A stretch of DNA of 47,603 bases, taken from the NCBI RefSeq assembly GCF_016863115.1, contig NZ_BOOG01000054.1, positions 1 through 47,603 on the forward strand, written 5' to 3'. This stretch comes from Sphaerimonospora thailandensis. GTDB lineage: Bacteria; Actinomycetota; Actinomycetes; Streptosporangiales; Streptosporangiaceae. This document shows positions 1 through 9,400 of the stretch, in pieces (the stretch's first letter is position 1; each line of letters opens with the position of its first letter). Under the pieces are notes generated by a model that did no database searches, was not told the DNA's origin, and saw only the letters and a list, made by a program, of their open reading frames with translations. A program made the translations under genes and the position numbers.

Positions 1-90
1 GCCTCACCTCCGGCGGCCTCACCTCCGGCGGCCTCACCTCCGGCGGCCTCACCTCCGGCGGCCTCACCTCCGGCGGCCTCACCTCCGGCG
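1..90. repeat. 15-bp tandem repeat, six copies, cut by window start
   Basis: The unit gcctcacctccggcg is repeated six times without change, and a degenerate seventh (gcctcgccctcac) follows. The array continues to the window edge, so the true copy number is unknown. It is in frame in the minus-strand DUF222 gene and encodes (EAAGG)n between the DUF222 domain and the expected HNH domain, so copy-number change would alter only linker length. Confidence 0.95.
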
Positions 91-1586
91 GCCTCGCCCT
101 CACCAGCCCCGCTCGCTGAGCCGCCACCATGGGCGGAGTCGGCGGCGACGCCCTCCCGAGCAGGGGCGGGAGCCTCGGGGCCGGCGTCGTCATCGGCGTC
201 GGCTTCGGCGTCGTCATCGTCTCGGGTGGGAGACTTGGAGGCGGCACCGCCGTGGTCGGCGGTGTCGTCGTCGCGAACGGTGTCATCGTCGCGAGCGGGG
301 GCACTGGGGGCGGGGCCGCCGGCGGGTGCCGGGTCGTCGGGGAGGGACTCGGCGTTTACCAGCACCAGCAGTTCGGTTGTGATCTGCTGTTCCAAGAACG
401 CGATGAACGCGTCGGCGTTGCGGACCCGAAGCGGCCGGTCATCCTCCCGCGCCTTGGGCTTGGCATACGAGTCGAGGAGCGTTCGCAGTCGGGCCGCGGC
501 CTCACGCGGCAGGCGGAACTCCCCTTCCAGCCCACCGGTGCCGGTCTCCCGCACCAGGAGGAACCGGGCAGCATTGTCGGCGTTCGCGTCGGCGATCTCC
601 CCGTCGGGATCAAGAACCGCCCGCAGGTATCGCCCCGCCTTGGCGATCTCATCCGGACCGGCGGCGTCGGCCAGTTCCAACAAGATGGCCTCGGCCTTGG
701 CGGCGTCCTCGTCACCGAGACCGCTCGTGGCTGCGCAGATCGCCGACACGATCCCCTCATTCAGCATCCCAGCGGCGTACCGGTGCCGGACCTCCGGTAG
801 CCGCTCCAGATCGGTCCCCAGAGCCACCAGGCGGTTGGCGGCACGTCGGCTCATCCCGCATGCCGAGCGCAGCCATGTCTTGGTGGAGGCGTGTCCGTGC
901 TCGCGGGCGGCCCCGGCGGCGTGCACCCGCTGGGTCCGGATCGCGATCGCCGCTTCCAGTCGGTCACGTGCGAAAGCCAACTCCTCCATCTGGGCCAGGC
1001 ACTGTTGGGGCGAGTCCGGCGCCGGGGTCAATGCCAGCGACAGGGTGCTCTCCCGGATCTCACTCACCAACGGCCACGACGCCGACCCGTCCGCGGAAAA
1101 AGTCGCAGAGGCACCCTTAGGGTCGTCCGTTGAGCTGCCCGAGGGGCCATCAGAAGAATTATCGGGGGCGTTGCCAGAGTGCTTTTCAGAGTGTTCGCCA
1201 GGGGGGTTGTCGGATGGGCCATCAGAAGGCGCAGCCGTGGTCTCTGGGGCGCGCTGCCGATGGGGGCCGTCACCATCTGCGACGCGCGCCCGGGAACCGT
1301 CAGTCGTACGAGATTTGTCACCGACAACCGCATTGGCCGGCCAGTCGCCATGCAGAGAGTCGGCACTTGGAGATGAAGCGTCCGGAGGCGTACGGCGGAA
1401 TGCTGCGGACCAGTCGGTCCACGATGAGGCGTCCGTCGAAGAGCCTGAGGAACGGGCCGCAGCACGTGCTGCGGCCTCCGCCTTCACTTCGGCCCACCAC
1501 TCGGGCCCAAGTAGGGATGGAATCCCCGGACGCGGCAAACCCGACGGGAACAGCTCGTCGAGGTTGGTTAGCTTTTCCGACTCCAT
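1..1586 (-). CDS. DUF222/13E12-family protein, C-terminus outside window
   Basis: The minus strand is open from an ATG at 1586 to the left edge, about 528 codons, so the gene is partial. GGAAGG lies just upstream of the ATG. The first ~165 residues (MESEKLTNLDELFPSGLPRP...) are a low-complexity Ser/Asp/Pro-rich leader. A helical, Ala/Arg-rich part follows, with motifs such as QMEELAFARDRLEAAIA, REHGHASTKTWLRSACGMS and FIAFLEQQITTELLVLV. These fit the DUF222 domain of actinobacterial 13E12-repeat proteins, which usually end in an HNH nuclease domain. That domain would lie off the left edge and is not seen. An acidic Asp/Glu/Pro linker and then an EAAGG pentapeptide repeat close the visible part. 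Family assignment is from motif memory; the nuclease role is inference. Confidence 0.72.
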   Translation of the reverse strand, partial: MESEKLTNLDELFPSGLPRPGIPSLLGPEWWAEVKAEAAARAAARSSGSSTDASSWTDWSAAFRRTPPDASSPSADSLHGDWPANAVVGDKSRTTDGSRARVADGDGPHRQRAPETTAAPSDGPSDNPPGEHSEKHSGNAPDNSSDGPSGSSTDDPKGASATFSADGSASWPLVSEIRESTLSLALTPAPDSPQQCLAQMEELAFARDRLEAAIAIRTQRVHAAGAAREHGHASTKTWLRSACGMSRRAANRLVALGTDLERLPEVRHRYAAGMLNEGIVSAICAATSGLGDEDAAKAEAILLELADAAGPDEIAKAGRYLRAVLDPDGEIADANADNAARFLLVRETGTGGLEGEFRLPREAAARLRTLLDSYAKPKAREDDRPLRVRNADAFIAFLEQQITTELLVLVNAESLPDDPAPAGGPAPSAPARDDDTVRDDDTADHGGAASKSPTRDDDDAEADADDDAGPEAPAPAREGVAADSAHGGGSASGAGEGEAAGGEAAGGEAAGGEAAGGEAAGGEAAGGE

Positions 1587-1643
1587 GGCCCCCCTTCCAG
1601 TGCCACTTCTTGCCGCAACTTCGATTTTCGAAAGCCTGTCTGA

Positions 1644-1672
1644 ATAATCTCATGTCCACCCGAGGATTGCAA
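1644..1672 (-). promoter_or_regulatory. Candidate promoter of the DUF222 gene
   Basis: On the minus strand TTGCAA (1672-1667), a 17-base spacer and GATTAT (1649-1644) form a housekeeping-sigma-like promoter. It would start transcription near 1637, about 50 bases before the ATG at 1586. The gene-free stretch 1587-1907 is clearly more AT-rich than its surroundings. Apart from this promoter and the terminator at 1784-1834 I see nothing in it. Confidence 0.4.
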
Positions 1673-1783
1673 TACCTTTCTCGATCTGTTTGGAAAGAAT
1701 TATGAGTAATGGATACCGCTTGCTTATAAGTCCGAAATGCCGGTAATGATGAAAGTAGATATGGGGGTAAGGCGTAAAACGGG

Positions 1784-1834
1784 AAAAATGCGGCGGTCGC
1801 CGTACCGAGCATGCAGTTCGGCACGGCGACCGCC
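1784..1834 (-). terminator. Rho-independent terminator after the ABC permease gene
   Basis: A perfect 12-bp inverted repeat (arms 1792-1803 and 1823-1834, GGCGGTCGCCGT) extends inward by four more pairs after one mismatch. On the minus strand it is followed by GCATTTTTC, a T-run. It lies 74 bases beyond the stop codon of the FtsX-like gene, where the exporter operon should end. Confidence 0.8.
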
Positions 1835-1907
1835 TTGTCCGGTAGGGCAGGGCTGTCAGGGGAGGGCCGTCGGGATGGGTGCCGGGGTGGGGTGTCGGGG
1901 TGGGCCG

Positions 1908-4475
1908 TCAGGATGCGGCGATCGCGGTCAGCACGTCGAGCCTGGCGGCGCGGCGGGCGGGCAGCAGTCCGGCCAGCAACCCGGCGAGGGCGGCCACGGT
2001 CACGATGATCAGGAGTCGGCCCACGGGCAGCACCAGCGGGGCCTCGATGGCGCTGCCCAGGGCGGCGACCGTGCCGGCCGCGAAGGCGATGCCCATACCG
2101 ACACCGAGAACGATCGCCAGGGCCGCGATGAGGACCGCCTCGCCGCGGATCATCCAGCGCATCTGGCCGCCGGTCATCCCGACCGCGCGCAGCAGCCCGA
2201 TCTCCCGTGTCCGCTCCATGATGGACAGGGCGAGAGTGTTGGTGATGCCCAGCGCGGCGATCAAGATGGTGAGCATCAGCAGGGCGGTCACCATGCCGAG
2301 AACCTGATCGATCATGAGGGTTCGCCCGGCGACCGCGGCGGCCTGGTCGCGCAGTTGTGCGGTCGGGTAGTCGGCGAGGACGCCGTTGATCGCCTTCTTG
2401 GCCGCGACGTCGCTCACCCCGTTGGCGATCTTCACGAAGACGCTGGCGTCGACATGCTCTCGGTAGTTCTCCGAGAACGTGTCCAGCGAGATCAGGTAGT
2501 CGGTGGACAGTGCGTGCGCGTCGCGGTCGAGCATGAGACCGACGACCGGGATGCGCTGCGTGCCGGTGAGGGAGAACGTCATGGGCAGGCTGTCGCCGAC
2601 GGCGAGGTGACGCTGCCGGGCGACGCTCTCCGCCAGGACGATGCCGCCGCCGGAGAGAGCGTTCAGACCACCCGCGACCATGCGCGGTGACGCGACCTCC
2701 GGCAGCGTGGCCGGGTCCACGGCGGTCAGGGCCCGGGTGGCCTCGCCGTCCTTCCAGTGGCCGTAGCGCAGGCGGGACGCCACCGCGACTTCGGCCAGCT
2801 CGCTCACATGATGGTGCACGTGGTGGGACAGGCCGCCGAGCATCTCGTTGCGTGCGCTTTCGATGACGTAGTCGGCCGAGATCACCTCTTTGTACGAGCT
2901 CGCGACCGACGCCTTGATGGAGGTGGCCAGCACGGTCATGAAGCTGATCAGCGCGAGGCCGATCGCCAGGGCAAGGGCGGTCGCGGCGGTGCGTCGCGGT
3001 GCCCGGGCCGCCGACTCGCGCGCCAGCCGACCGGGGACTCCGGCGGCGTCCAGCGGCCGTCCGATGAGCCGGGCCAGGGTCGGGGTGACCGCCGGACCCA
3101 GCAGGACGAGCCCCACGATGACGCTGATCGCGGCGGCGCCGACCGGGGCGATCAGGCCGACCGACGAACGCGGCCCGGCGATGACGGCGGTCAGGCCGGC
3201 GGCGCCGAGCCCGGTCATGATCCACCCGATGACGGTACGGGCGCGGCCTCCGGTGGCAGCGCTCGCCGAGGACAGCCGCATCGCCTCGACCGGCGCCACG
3301 GTGGCCGCGCGGCGGGCGGGTCCGATCGCGGAGACGATCGTGACGCCGATGCCGACCAAGAATGCGATGATCACGGTTCGCGGTGCGACGATGAGGCCCC
3401 CATCGGGGAGGGTGATGCCGAAGGCTCCGGCGAGGCTGCGCAGCCAGGCCGCTGTGGCGACGCCGAGCCCGACCCCCGCGATCGACGCGGTGATCCCCAC
3501 CAGGAACGCCTCACCGAGCACGGATCGGAGGACCTGACCCCCGGTGGCGCCGGCGGCGCGCAGGACGGCGATCTCACGGGTGCGCTGGGTGATGACGATC
3601 GAGAAGGTATTGGCGATCAGGAACGCGCCGACGAGCAGGGCCGCCGCCGCGAGGGCGAGCAGCATGAGCTGCAGGTAGGCGACCTGGGTCTTCGCCGCAT
3701 CCGCGCTCGCCGCGGCGATGTCGCGGCTGGCGGCCACCGCGTATTCGGTCCCGAGCGCGGCGGCGACGCGGTTCTGCAGCTGCTGGGGGTCGATGTCTTC
3801 GGCGGCGATGACGGCGACCTCGGTGACGCCGTCGCCCAGCCCGAGCAGGCGCTGCGCCGTGGGTAGATTGACCAGCCCAACGGTGCTGCCCGGCAGGCCG
3901 GCGGCGCCGCCGAATCCGGCCAGCCCCACGACCCGCAGGCCGGCCGTACGTTCTGCCTGAACGGTGATGGTGTCACCCAGGGCGATGTGGTGCCCCTCGG
4001 CGGTCGCGGCGTCGATGACGATCTCGTCGTCCGCCGCCGGCGGGCGACCCGCCCGCAGCGTGAACGCCCCGACGGGGGCGGGCTCCCAGGAAGCGAGGAG
4101 CGAAGAGCCCGAGGGGACGATCGCCTTCCCGCCGGCCGTCTTGTCGGTGCTGAGCAGCCCGCTGCCCCGGACGACGGGGCTGGCGGTCGCCACACCGGGC
4201 ACTGTGCGGATCTGATCCACGACCGTGGGGGGCAGCGGGTCGCGTTCGACCTCGACGCCCATGGCCGAGTCGAATGCGGCGGCGTCGCGTACGGTCAGGT
4301 CGACGCCGGCGGTAGCCGTACGGAACTGATCGTCCAGCAGCCGCTGGGAGGTGTCGGTGAGCACCAGGCTGCCGGTCACGAAGGTGACCCCGAGGATCAC
4401 GGCGATCAGGGTCAGCGCCAGCCTGGCGCGATGTGCGAGAGCGTTGCGGAGGGCCAGACGCCACATCGGGATCAC
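1908..4475 (-). CDS. FtsX-like ABC transporter permease (LolCE/MacB type)
   Basis: 855 residues, the usual size for duplicated actinobacterial FtsX-type permeases. A transmembrane helix at ~17-39 is followed by an extracytoplasmic MacB-PCD-like domain to ~260, then three helices carrying the FtsX signature (ITQRTREIAVLRAAGATGGQ). The arrangement repeats in the second half, with SIMERTREIGLLRAVGMTGG near the end. It should act in the membrane with the ATPase encoded immediately upstream, driving mechanotransmission or export of a lipid, lipoprotein or peptide rather than classical transport (family knowledge). The GTG at 4475 overlaps the ATPase stop in a GTGA. ATG 4466 is an alternative start, since GAGGAG lies 11 bases before it and only 2 before the GTG. 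The substrate is unknown. Confidence 0.9.
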   Translation of the reverse strand: MIPMWRLALRNALAHRARLALTLIAVILGVTFVTGSLVLTDTSQRLLDDQFRTATAGVDLTVRDAAAFDSAMGVEVERDPLPPTVVDQIRTVPGVATASPVVRGSGLLSTDKTAGGKAIVPSGSSLLASWEPAPVGAFTLRAGRPPAADDEIVIDAATAEGHHIALGDTITVQAERTAGLRVVGLAGFGGAAGLPGSTVGLVNLPTAQRLLGLGDGVTEVAVIAAEDIDPQQLQNRVAAALGTEYAVAASRDIAAASADAAKTQVAYLQLMLLALAAAALLVGAFLIANTFSIVITQRTREIAVLRAAGATGGQVLRSVLGEAFLVGITASIAGVGLGVATAAWLRSLAGAFGITLPDGGLIVAPRTVIIAFLVGIGVTIVSAIGPARRAATVAPVEAMRLSSASAATGGRARTVIGWIMTGLGAAGLTAVIAGPRSSVGLIAPVGAAAISVIVGLVLLGPAVTPTLARLIGRPLDAAGVPGRLARESAARAPRRTAATALALAIGLALISFMTVLATSIKASVASSYKEVISADYVIESARNEMLGGLSHHVHHHVSELAEVAVASRLRYGHWKDGEATRALTAVDPATLPEVASPRMVAGGLNALSGGGIVLAESVARQRHLAVGDSLPMTFSLTGTQRIPVVGLMLDRDAHALSTDYLISLDTFSENYREHVDASVFVKIANGVSDVAAKKAINGVLADYPTAQLRDQAAAVAGRTLMIDQVLGMVTALLMLTILIAALGITNTLALSIMERTREIGLLRAVGMTGGQMRWMIRGEAVLIAALAIVLGVGMGIAFAAGTVAALGSAIEAPLVLPVGRLLIIVTVAALAGLLAGLLPARRAARLDVLTAIAAS

Positions 4476-5422
4476 TTCTCCTCGTCCATCACGGAGTCGA
4501 GCGCGGAGTCGATCGCGGTCTTGGTCGCGGTCTTGGTCGCGGTCTTGGTCGCGTACGCCGGAGCCGACGTGTCGAGGCTCGCCATGCGGGACAGGATGGC
4601 CGGTACGGCCGGCGCGGACAGCTCGTCGACGACGCGCCCGTCGGCGAGGAACACCACGCGGTCGGCGTACGCGGCGGCGCTCGGGTCGTGGGTGACCATC
4701 ACGATGGTCTGGCCGAGCTCACGTGCGGCGCGCCGCAGGAAGCTCAGCAGTGCCTCCCCGGCGCGGGAGTCGAGGTTGCCGGTCGGCTCGTCGGCGAACA
4801 CGATCTCGGGCCGGGCGGCCAGGGCCCGGGCCACGGCGACGCGCTGCTGCTGACCGCCGGACAGCTCGGTCGGGCGGTGCCGCAACCGGTCGGCCAGCCC
4901 GAGAATCGCGACGAGCTCGTCGATCCACTCCTGATCGGGCCGCCGTCCGGCGAGGGTCAGCGGCAGGGCGATGTTCTCCGCCGCGGTCAGGGTCGGCACG
5001 AGGTTGAAGCTCTGGAAGACGAAGCCGACCCGCTCGCGGCGCAGCAGCGTGCGCTGCCGCTCGCCGAGCCGGCTGAGGTCCGTGTCGCCGAGAAGCACCT
5101 GGCCCCCGTCGATCGTGTCGAGGCCGGCCAGGGCGTGCATCAGGGTGGACTTGCCGGAGCCGGACGGCCCCATCACGGCGGTGAACTGCCCGGCCGGGAT
5201 CGACAGGGTGGCGCCGTCCAGGGCGCGGACGGCCGTGTCGCCGCGACCGTAGATCTTCACGACGTTACATGCCTGCGCGGCGATCGCCGTTCCGTCCTGC
5301 GCCGATCCGCTCTGTGCCGATCCGCTCTGTGTCGATCCGCTCTGTGTCGATCCGCTCTGTGTCGATCCGCTCTGTGTCGATCCGCTCTGGGGGGATAGGG
5401 GCGGGGCGATGCTGATGGTCAT
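4472..5422 (-). CDS. ABC transporter ATP-binding protein (LolD/MacB type)
   Basis: 316 residues with every ABC ATPase motif: Walker A GPSGSGKST (85-93), Q-loop Q137, signature LSGGQ (187-191), Walker B IVFADE (207-212) and H-loop H245. The LolD-type spacing and the downstream FtsX-like permease, coupled by a GTGA overlap, make this the energising subunit of one exporter. Both ends are unusual. Residues ~11-43 are a QSGST/QSGSA pentapeptide repeat, and the C-terminus holds TKTA repeats (about 285-297). Both are absent from typical LolD proteins and come from tandem DNA repeats. The core ATPase fold begins near residue 50. Confidence 0.93.
   Translation of the reverse strand: MTISIAPPLSPQSGSTQSGSTQSGSTQSGSTQSGSAQSGSAQDGTAIAAQACNVVKIYGRGDTAVRALDGATLSIPAGQFTAVMGPSGSGKSTLMHALAGLDTIDGGQVLLGDTDLSRLGERQRTLLRRERVGFVFQSFNLVPTLTAAENIALPLTLAGRRPDQEWIDELVAILGLADRLRHRPTELSGGQQQRVAVARALAARPEIVFADEPTGNLDSRAGEALLSFLRRAARELGQTIVMVTHDPSAAAYADRVVFLADGRVVDELSAPAVPAILSRMASLDTSAPAYATKTATKTATKTAIDSALDSVMDEEK
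4518..4553. repeat. 12-bp tandem repeat, three copies
   Basis: The unit gtcttggtcgcg occurs three times exactly. In the minus-strand ATPase gene it encodes TKTA repeats in the C-terminal tail, outside the conserved nucleotide-binding domain. Confidence 0.93.
5304..5393. repeat. 15-bp tandem repeat, six copies
   Basis: The unit gatccgctctgtgtc is exact in four copies and slightly changed in the first (5304-5318) and last (5379-5393). It is in frame at the 5' end of the ATPase gene and encodes the N-terminal QSGST/QSGSA pentapeptides ahead of the ABC domain. Confidence 0.95.
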
Positions 5423-5521
5423 GACGGGCTCCTGGATGGGGGAGAGGGTGTGGAGGGCGACGTTGAGTTCGGCTGAGTTCGGAGGAACGGTCTGTGTGGG
5501 ATGGGTGGGGGCTCGGGCGAC

Positions 5522-5683
5522 TCAGCGGGAGTCGGCTTCTGCGCGCCGCTGGGCGGCCCTGCGGGTCGCGCGGTTGACGGCACAGGAACGCCGTAGTTTG
5601 GCGACCAATCGGTAGTTGTCGGCCTCCTGTAGCAGTTCGGCGTGCTTCAGCAGGAGCAGTTCGGACATGAGGCTGAGGTGCAC
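5522..5683 (-). CDS. Small basic protein of unknown function (53 aa)
   Basis: A 53-residue product, MHLSLMSELLLLKHAELLQE..., starts at GTG 5683 with AAGGAG six bases upstream, a strong ribosome binding site that decides this start. The sequence forms a Leu-rich amphipathic helix and then an Arg/Ala-rich basic tail (RRSCAVNRATRRAAQRRAEADSR). There is no signal peptide or transmembrane helix. It lies 99 bases upstream of the ABC exporter ATPase on the same strand and may be the first gene of that operon. I do not recognise a family. Its evidence for being real is the Shine-Dalgarno, the codon use and its operon position. Confidence 0.6.
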   Translation of the reverse strand: MHLSLMSELLLLKHAELLQEADNYRLVAKLRRSCAVNRATRRAAQRRAEADSR

Positions 5684-5913
5684 GGCGGGCTCCTTGGCCG
5701 GAATCGGATCTGACACGAGGAGCGTCGCGGGCCGCGCTGTCCACTGGCTGGCCATCGACTGGCCGCGCACTGGCCGCCCTCTGGCGGCGCCGGTACGGCC
5801 CGGCCGCCCAGACAGGTGCCGGGGCAGCCGGACGGACAGCGGACGGACAGCGGGGCGCCAGCAAGGTCGGGCAGCCTGATCGCATGGCAGAGGGGAGCCG
5901 TCAAGAGGCGGAC

Positions 5914-6153
5914 ATGTTGACCGTATCCGTACAAGCCAGGCTGTGCCGGCGGTGCGTTCGCGCCGTGAGCCGACTGGTCAGAGACGTTCCAGGCGTCGTT
6001 TCGTTCGAGGTCGACGCCGCGCGGGGTCTCCTGCTGGTTCAGGGAGACGTGGACGAGCGGGAACTTGTGAAAGCGCTGGGTTCAGCCGTATGCCTGGGCG
6101 ATGCGACCTGTTCGGGATGCTCGGGCAAAGGGTGTTCCGCGGAGCTTCCCTAG
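5914..6153 (+). CDS. Small HMA-like, Cys-rich putative metal-binding protein
   Basis: 79 residues from ATG 5914, which has AGAGG five bases upstream; ATG 5884 gives a 10-residue longer product but has no ribosome binding site. The body resembles a heavy-metal-associated (HMA) fold, with MLTVSVQARLCRRCVRAVSR carrying a CxxC where HMA domains have GMTCxxC, followed by VPGVVSFEVDAARGLLLVQG. A second Cys cluster ends the protein (CLGDATCSGCSGKGC). It may bind copper or another soft metal in the cytoplasm, but the canonical GMT before the CxxC is missing. It is divergent from the 53-aa gene and about 5 kb from the copper genes. Confidence 0.6.
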   Translation: MLTVSVQARLCRRCVRAVSRLVRDVPGVVSFEVDAARGLLLVQGDVDERELVKALGSAVCLGDATCSGCSGKGCSAELP

Positions 6154-6160
6154 GTCCACG

Positions 6161-6182
6161 GAACACGACCTGGGCCGTGTTC
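6161..6182 (+). terminator. Hairpin after the HMA-like gene
   Basis: A perfect 7-bp stem (GAACACG 6161-6167 with CGTGTTC 6176-6182) has an 8-base loop and starts 8 bases after the stop codon. No T-run follows, so it is a weak terminator candidate. Confidence 0.4.
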
Positions 6183-6313
6183 ACCCCCTGATCGCCCCAC
6201 CCCTCAAGGTGGTGATCTTGCGAATTCTCGCAGTCGACGCCACGAGCAGGCATTTCGCATTCGTGATCATGTAGCTACTCGCACATTTAGAGCCAATGAG
6301 CAGCGCGAACGCA

Positions 6314-6475
6314 CTTGGTGATCTCGCACTTCTCGCCGCAAGATCACCAAGCGTACAGGTGCAGGTCGGACGGCTTGTCGGCATGAAACTACAAGATCAT
6401 GAAAGTCGTCTGTGCAGGTCGGAAGGCCATCTTGCGAGCCTTCCGCAAGATCGCGGGGGCGGGTACAAGATCACG
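6314..6475. repeat. Intergenic cluster of inverted and direct repeats with AAGATC
   Basis: The 338-base stretch 6154-6491 has no gene. It holds an 11-bp perfect inverted repeat (CTTGGTGATCT 6314-6324, AGATCACCAAG 6341-6351), a 12-bp direct repeat GTGCAGGTCGGA (6359-6370, 6412-6423), an 8-bp hairpin ATCTTGCG/CGCAAGAT near 6430-6453, and several further CAAGATC(A/G) or GATCTTG copies. The last hairpin could end transcription of the regulator gene that stops at 6492 on the minus strand. The repetition suggests a degenerate interspersed repeat. Confidence 0.6.
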
Positions 6476-6491
6476 GGGGTAGGAAGGGGCG

Positions 6492-9400
6492 TTAGGTGGT
6501 GGTTTCGACTGACGTGGCAGCTGTCGTAGCAACGGTCAGGGCCGCGTGGCGGGCCTGCGCGGCCTCGTCGCGGTGGCCCGTGGCCTCGGCGCATTCGGCG
6601 GTGAACGACCACAGTCGCGCCCTGGCCCAGGGGAATTCGCGCTCCTCGAGCAGGGTCAGTGCTCGCCGGCACTCGTCGTAGGCACGCGAGACGTCGCCGC
6701 CCGTACGGGCGATGCGGGCGCGACCCCAGGCCGCCCACGCCTGGCAGCGGGGATTGCGTGCCCGCCTGGCGATCTCGTCCGCCTCGTTGAGCACGGCAGT
6801 CGCCTCGCCGTCCGTCTCCTCGGCTCCCCTGCCCTCGCCGTCCGTCTCCTCGGCTCCTCTGCCCTCGCCTTCCGCCAGGTCGAGCCGGGTGTGCGCCAGA
6901 TGGACCAGGGCGAAGGTCAGCCCGTGCAGGGAATCCACCCGGCGGTTCTCGTCGACGGCCTCCTCCAGTACGGCTCGGGCCTCCGCATGGTGACCGGCCT
7001 CACGCAGGGCGACACCGAGGTGTGCCAGCGCCGCGCTGCCCAGCATCAGATCACGGGTGGAGCGGAGGAGATCGATGCTGTGCCGCCACTGGCGGGCCGA
7101 CTCCTCGAATTCCCCGAGGCGCAGGGTCAGCGCGGCTTCGAGGTAGTGGGTCATCGCCCGCCACCAGCCGTCGTCGGAGTCGCCCAGCTCGTCGCGGCCT
7201 TTCGCGATCATGCGTCGATATTCGTCGGCGTCTCCGCCGTACTGGCCCGCCCAGACCATGGTGAGCCGGGAGATCGCGGCGTTGCGGTGGTCGCCGATCT
7301 CCTCGAAGAGCGCGAGGCTCTCCTCGACGGCCGCATGCGAGCGCGGGGTCGGGTAGTAGACGCTGAGCACTCCGATGCCCTGCAATGCGAGCGCCCGGGC
7401 CGCGATGGTCCCTCCGCCGGTCTCCAACAGCGCGTTCAACGCCCGGTCGCCTTCGTAGCGCAGGCCGTAGCTCCAGAACCAGACGAGCGCACCCGCGAGC
7501 CGGAATCCGATCTCGACGACGTCCCGCTCGCCCGACTCGCCGACTCTGTCGGGCTCGTCGGCCCCGCCGGCTTTGCCGGAATCCACAGCGTGGTCCAGCG
7601 CGGCCCGGAAGTTGTCGTGCTCGTCGGTCAGCCGCGACCAGGCGAGCTCCTGCGAGCGGACCTGCGGGCCGAGCTCCTCGGCCAGTCGCAGGTAGTGATC
7701 GAGATGGCGGGCGTGGCACGTCGCCGCCTCGCCGGCCTCCGCCAAGCGGGCCCGGGCGTACTCGTGCACCGTGACGAGCAACCGGAACCGCCCGCTGGCC
7801 GGGTCGGGCACCACGAGAGACCGGTCGACCAGCCGGAACAGCAGGTCGAGCACCTCATCGGAGGCGATGCCGCCGAAGGCGCACACATCCTCCGCCGCCT
7901 GCACCGTCCAGCCGCCTCGGAACACCGCGAGCCGCCGCAGCAGGCGGCGCTCGGAGTCGGACAGCAGGTCGTGGCTCCAGTCCAGGGTGGCCCGCAGGGT
8001 GCGGTGGCGTGCCTCGCTGGTGCGGGGTCCCGCCGTCAGCAGGGAGAACCTGTCGCGCAGCCGCGCCGCGATGTCGGCGGCCGACAGCGCCTTGATCCTC
8101 GCGGCCGCCAGTTCGATGGCGAGCGGCATGCCGTCGAGCTGCCGGCAGATGGTCGCGACCACCGGCGCCGTCTCGGCGTCCAGGGCGAAGGCGGGACGCA
8201 CCGCCCGAGCCCGATCGAGGAACAGCCGTACGGCCGGCGCCGCCGAGATCGCCGCCGCCGAGCCCGCCGCCGAGGTCTCGGTCTCGTCCGGTACGGCCAG
8301 CGGGCCGACGGCCACCTGAACCTCGCCGGGGATGGCCAGTGCCTCCCGGCTGGTCGCCAGCACGCGCAGTCCGGGACAGCGCCCGACCAGTCGTTCTATC
8401 AGGGCGGCGACGTCGTCGATGACGTGCTCGCAGTTGTCCACGACGAGCAGTGTGCGCCCGGGGCCGAGATGTTCGGCGATCGCCTCGGTCGAATCGGCGC
8501 CGGGCCCGCCGCTCATCAGGCCCAGTTCAGTGATGAAGGTCTCCACGGTTTCGGCGCCGGCCTCCAGCGCGGCCAGGCGGATCAGGTGGACCCGATCGGC
8601 GATCGCGTCGTCCGCGCCGCGTGCGATCTCCAACGCCAGGGTCGTCTTGCCGACGCCGCCGGGGCCGGTCAACGTCACCACCCGTGCCTCACCCAACCGA
8701 CGCAGCGTGGTGACCATGTCGTCGTCTCGGCCGATCAACGAGGCCAGCCGCTGGGGAAGCCGGTCGGCGTGTGCCGCCGCCACCCGAGCCTCGCTCTCAG
8801 CCCGGGACGGAACGGGTGATGCCGGAGCAGGTGATGTCGGAACGGGTGATGTCGGAGCGGTCGCCGCCGGGGGCCGGTCGACAGGGGCGGCAGTCGCGGT
8901 GGCCGGTGCCGTACCGCCTGAGGAACTGCCCGAGGGGCCGGCCGGGCTCTGGGACGGCACCTGCTGGCGGAGGATGGCCTCGGCCAGCGCCTGCAGTTCC
9001 GGTGCCGGATCGATCCCCAGCTCGTCGGCCAGATGGTGGCGCAGCGCCTGATAGGCGGTGAGCGCGTCGGCCTGCCGCCCGCTCCGATAAAGCGCGAGCA
9101 TCAGCAGTCGGTGCAGCCGTTCACGCAGGGGGTTGTCCACCACGAGGCGTTCGAGATCGGCGACGGTCTCGACGTGCCGCCCGGTCTCCAGGAGGAGTTC
9201 GAGCCGGTCCTCGACGGCGCCCAGCCGCAACTCCTCCAGGCGGGCGCTTTCGGCCAGCGCCCAGTCCGTCTCCCCGACGTCGGCCAGCGCCGGCCCTCGC
9301 CACAGTCGCAGGGCCTCGTCGAGGCATTCCAACGCCGGTCCCGTCAGGCCGCGGGCCGCTACGCCGCGCGCCTCGCCCACCAGGTGCTCGAACCGGTACG

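Noticed and set aside
1-90. Repeat array considered as CRISPR
   Set aside because: Units are directly adjacent with no spacers and encode an in-frame pentapeptide.
226-1647. Long plus-strand open frame opposite the DUF222 gene
   Set aside because: Its translation is low-complexity Ser/Ala/Arg with no domain. The minus strand carries a recognisable protein with a ribosome binding site and promoter.
1318-3225. 635-codon minus-strand frame spanning the permease end and the intergenic region
   Set aside because: It is out of frame with the FtsX-like gene, runs through the terminator, and its tail is only intergenic sequence.
5304-5393. Repeat array considered as an operator or iteron origin
   Set aside because: It lies inside the ATPase reading frame and keeps the frame, so a coding minisatellite explains it.
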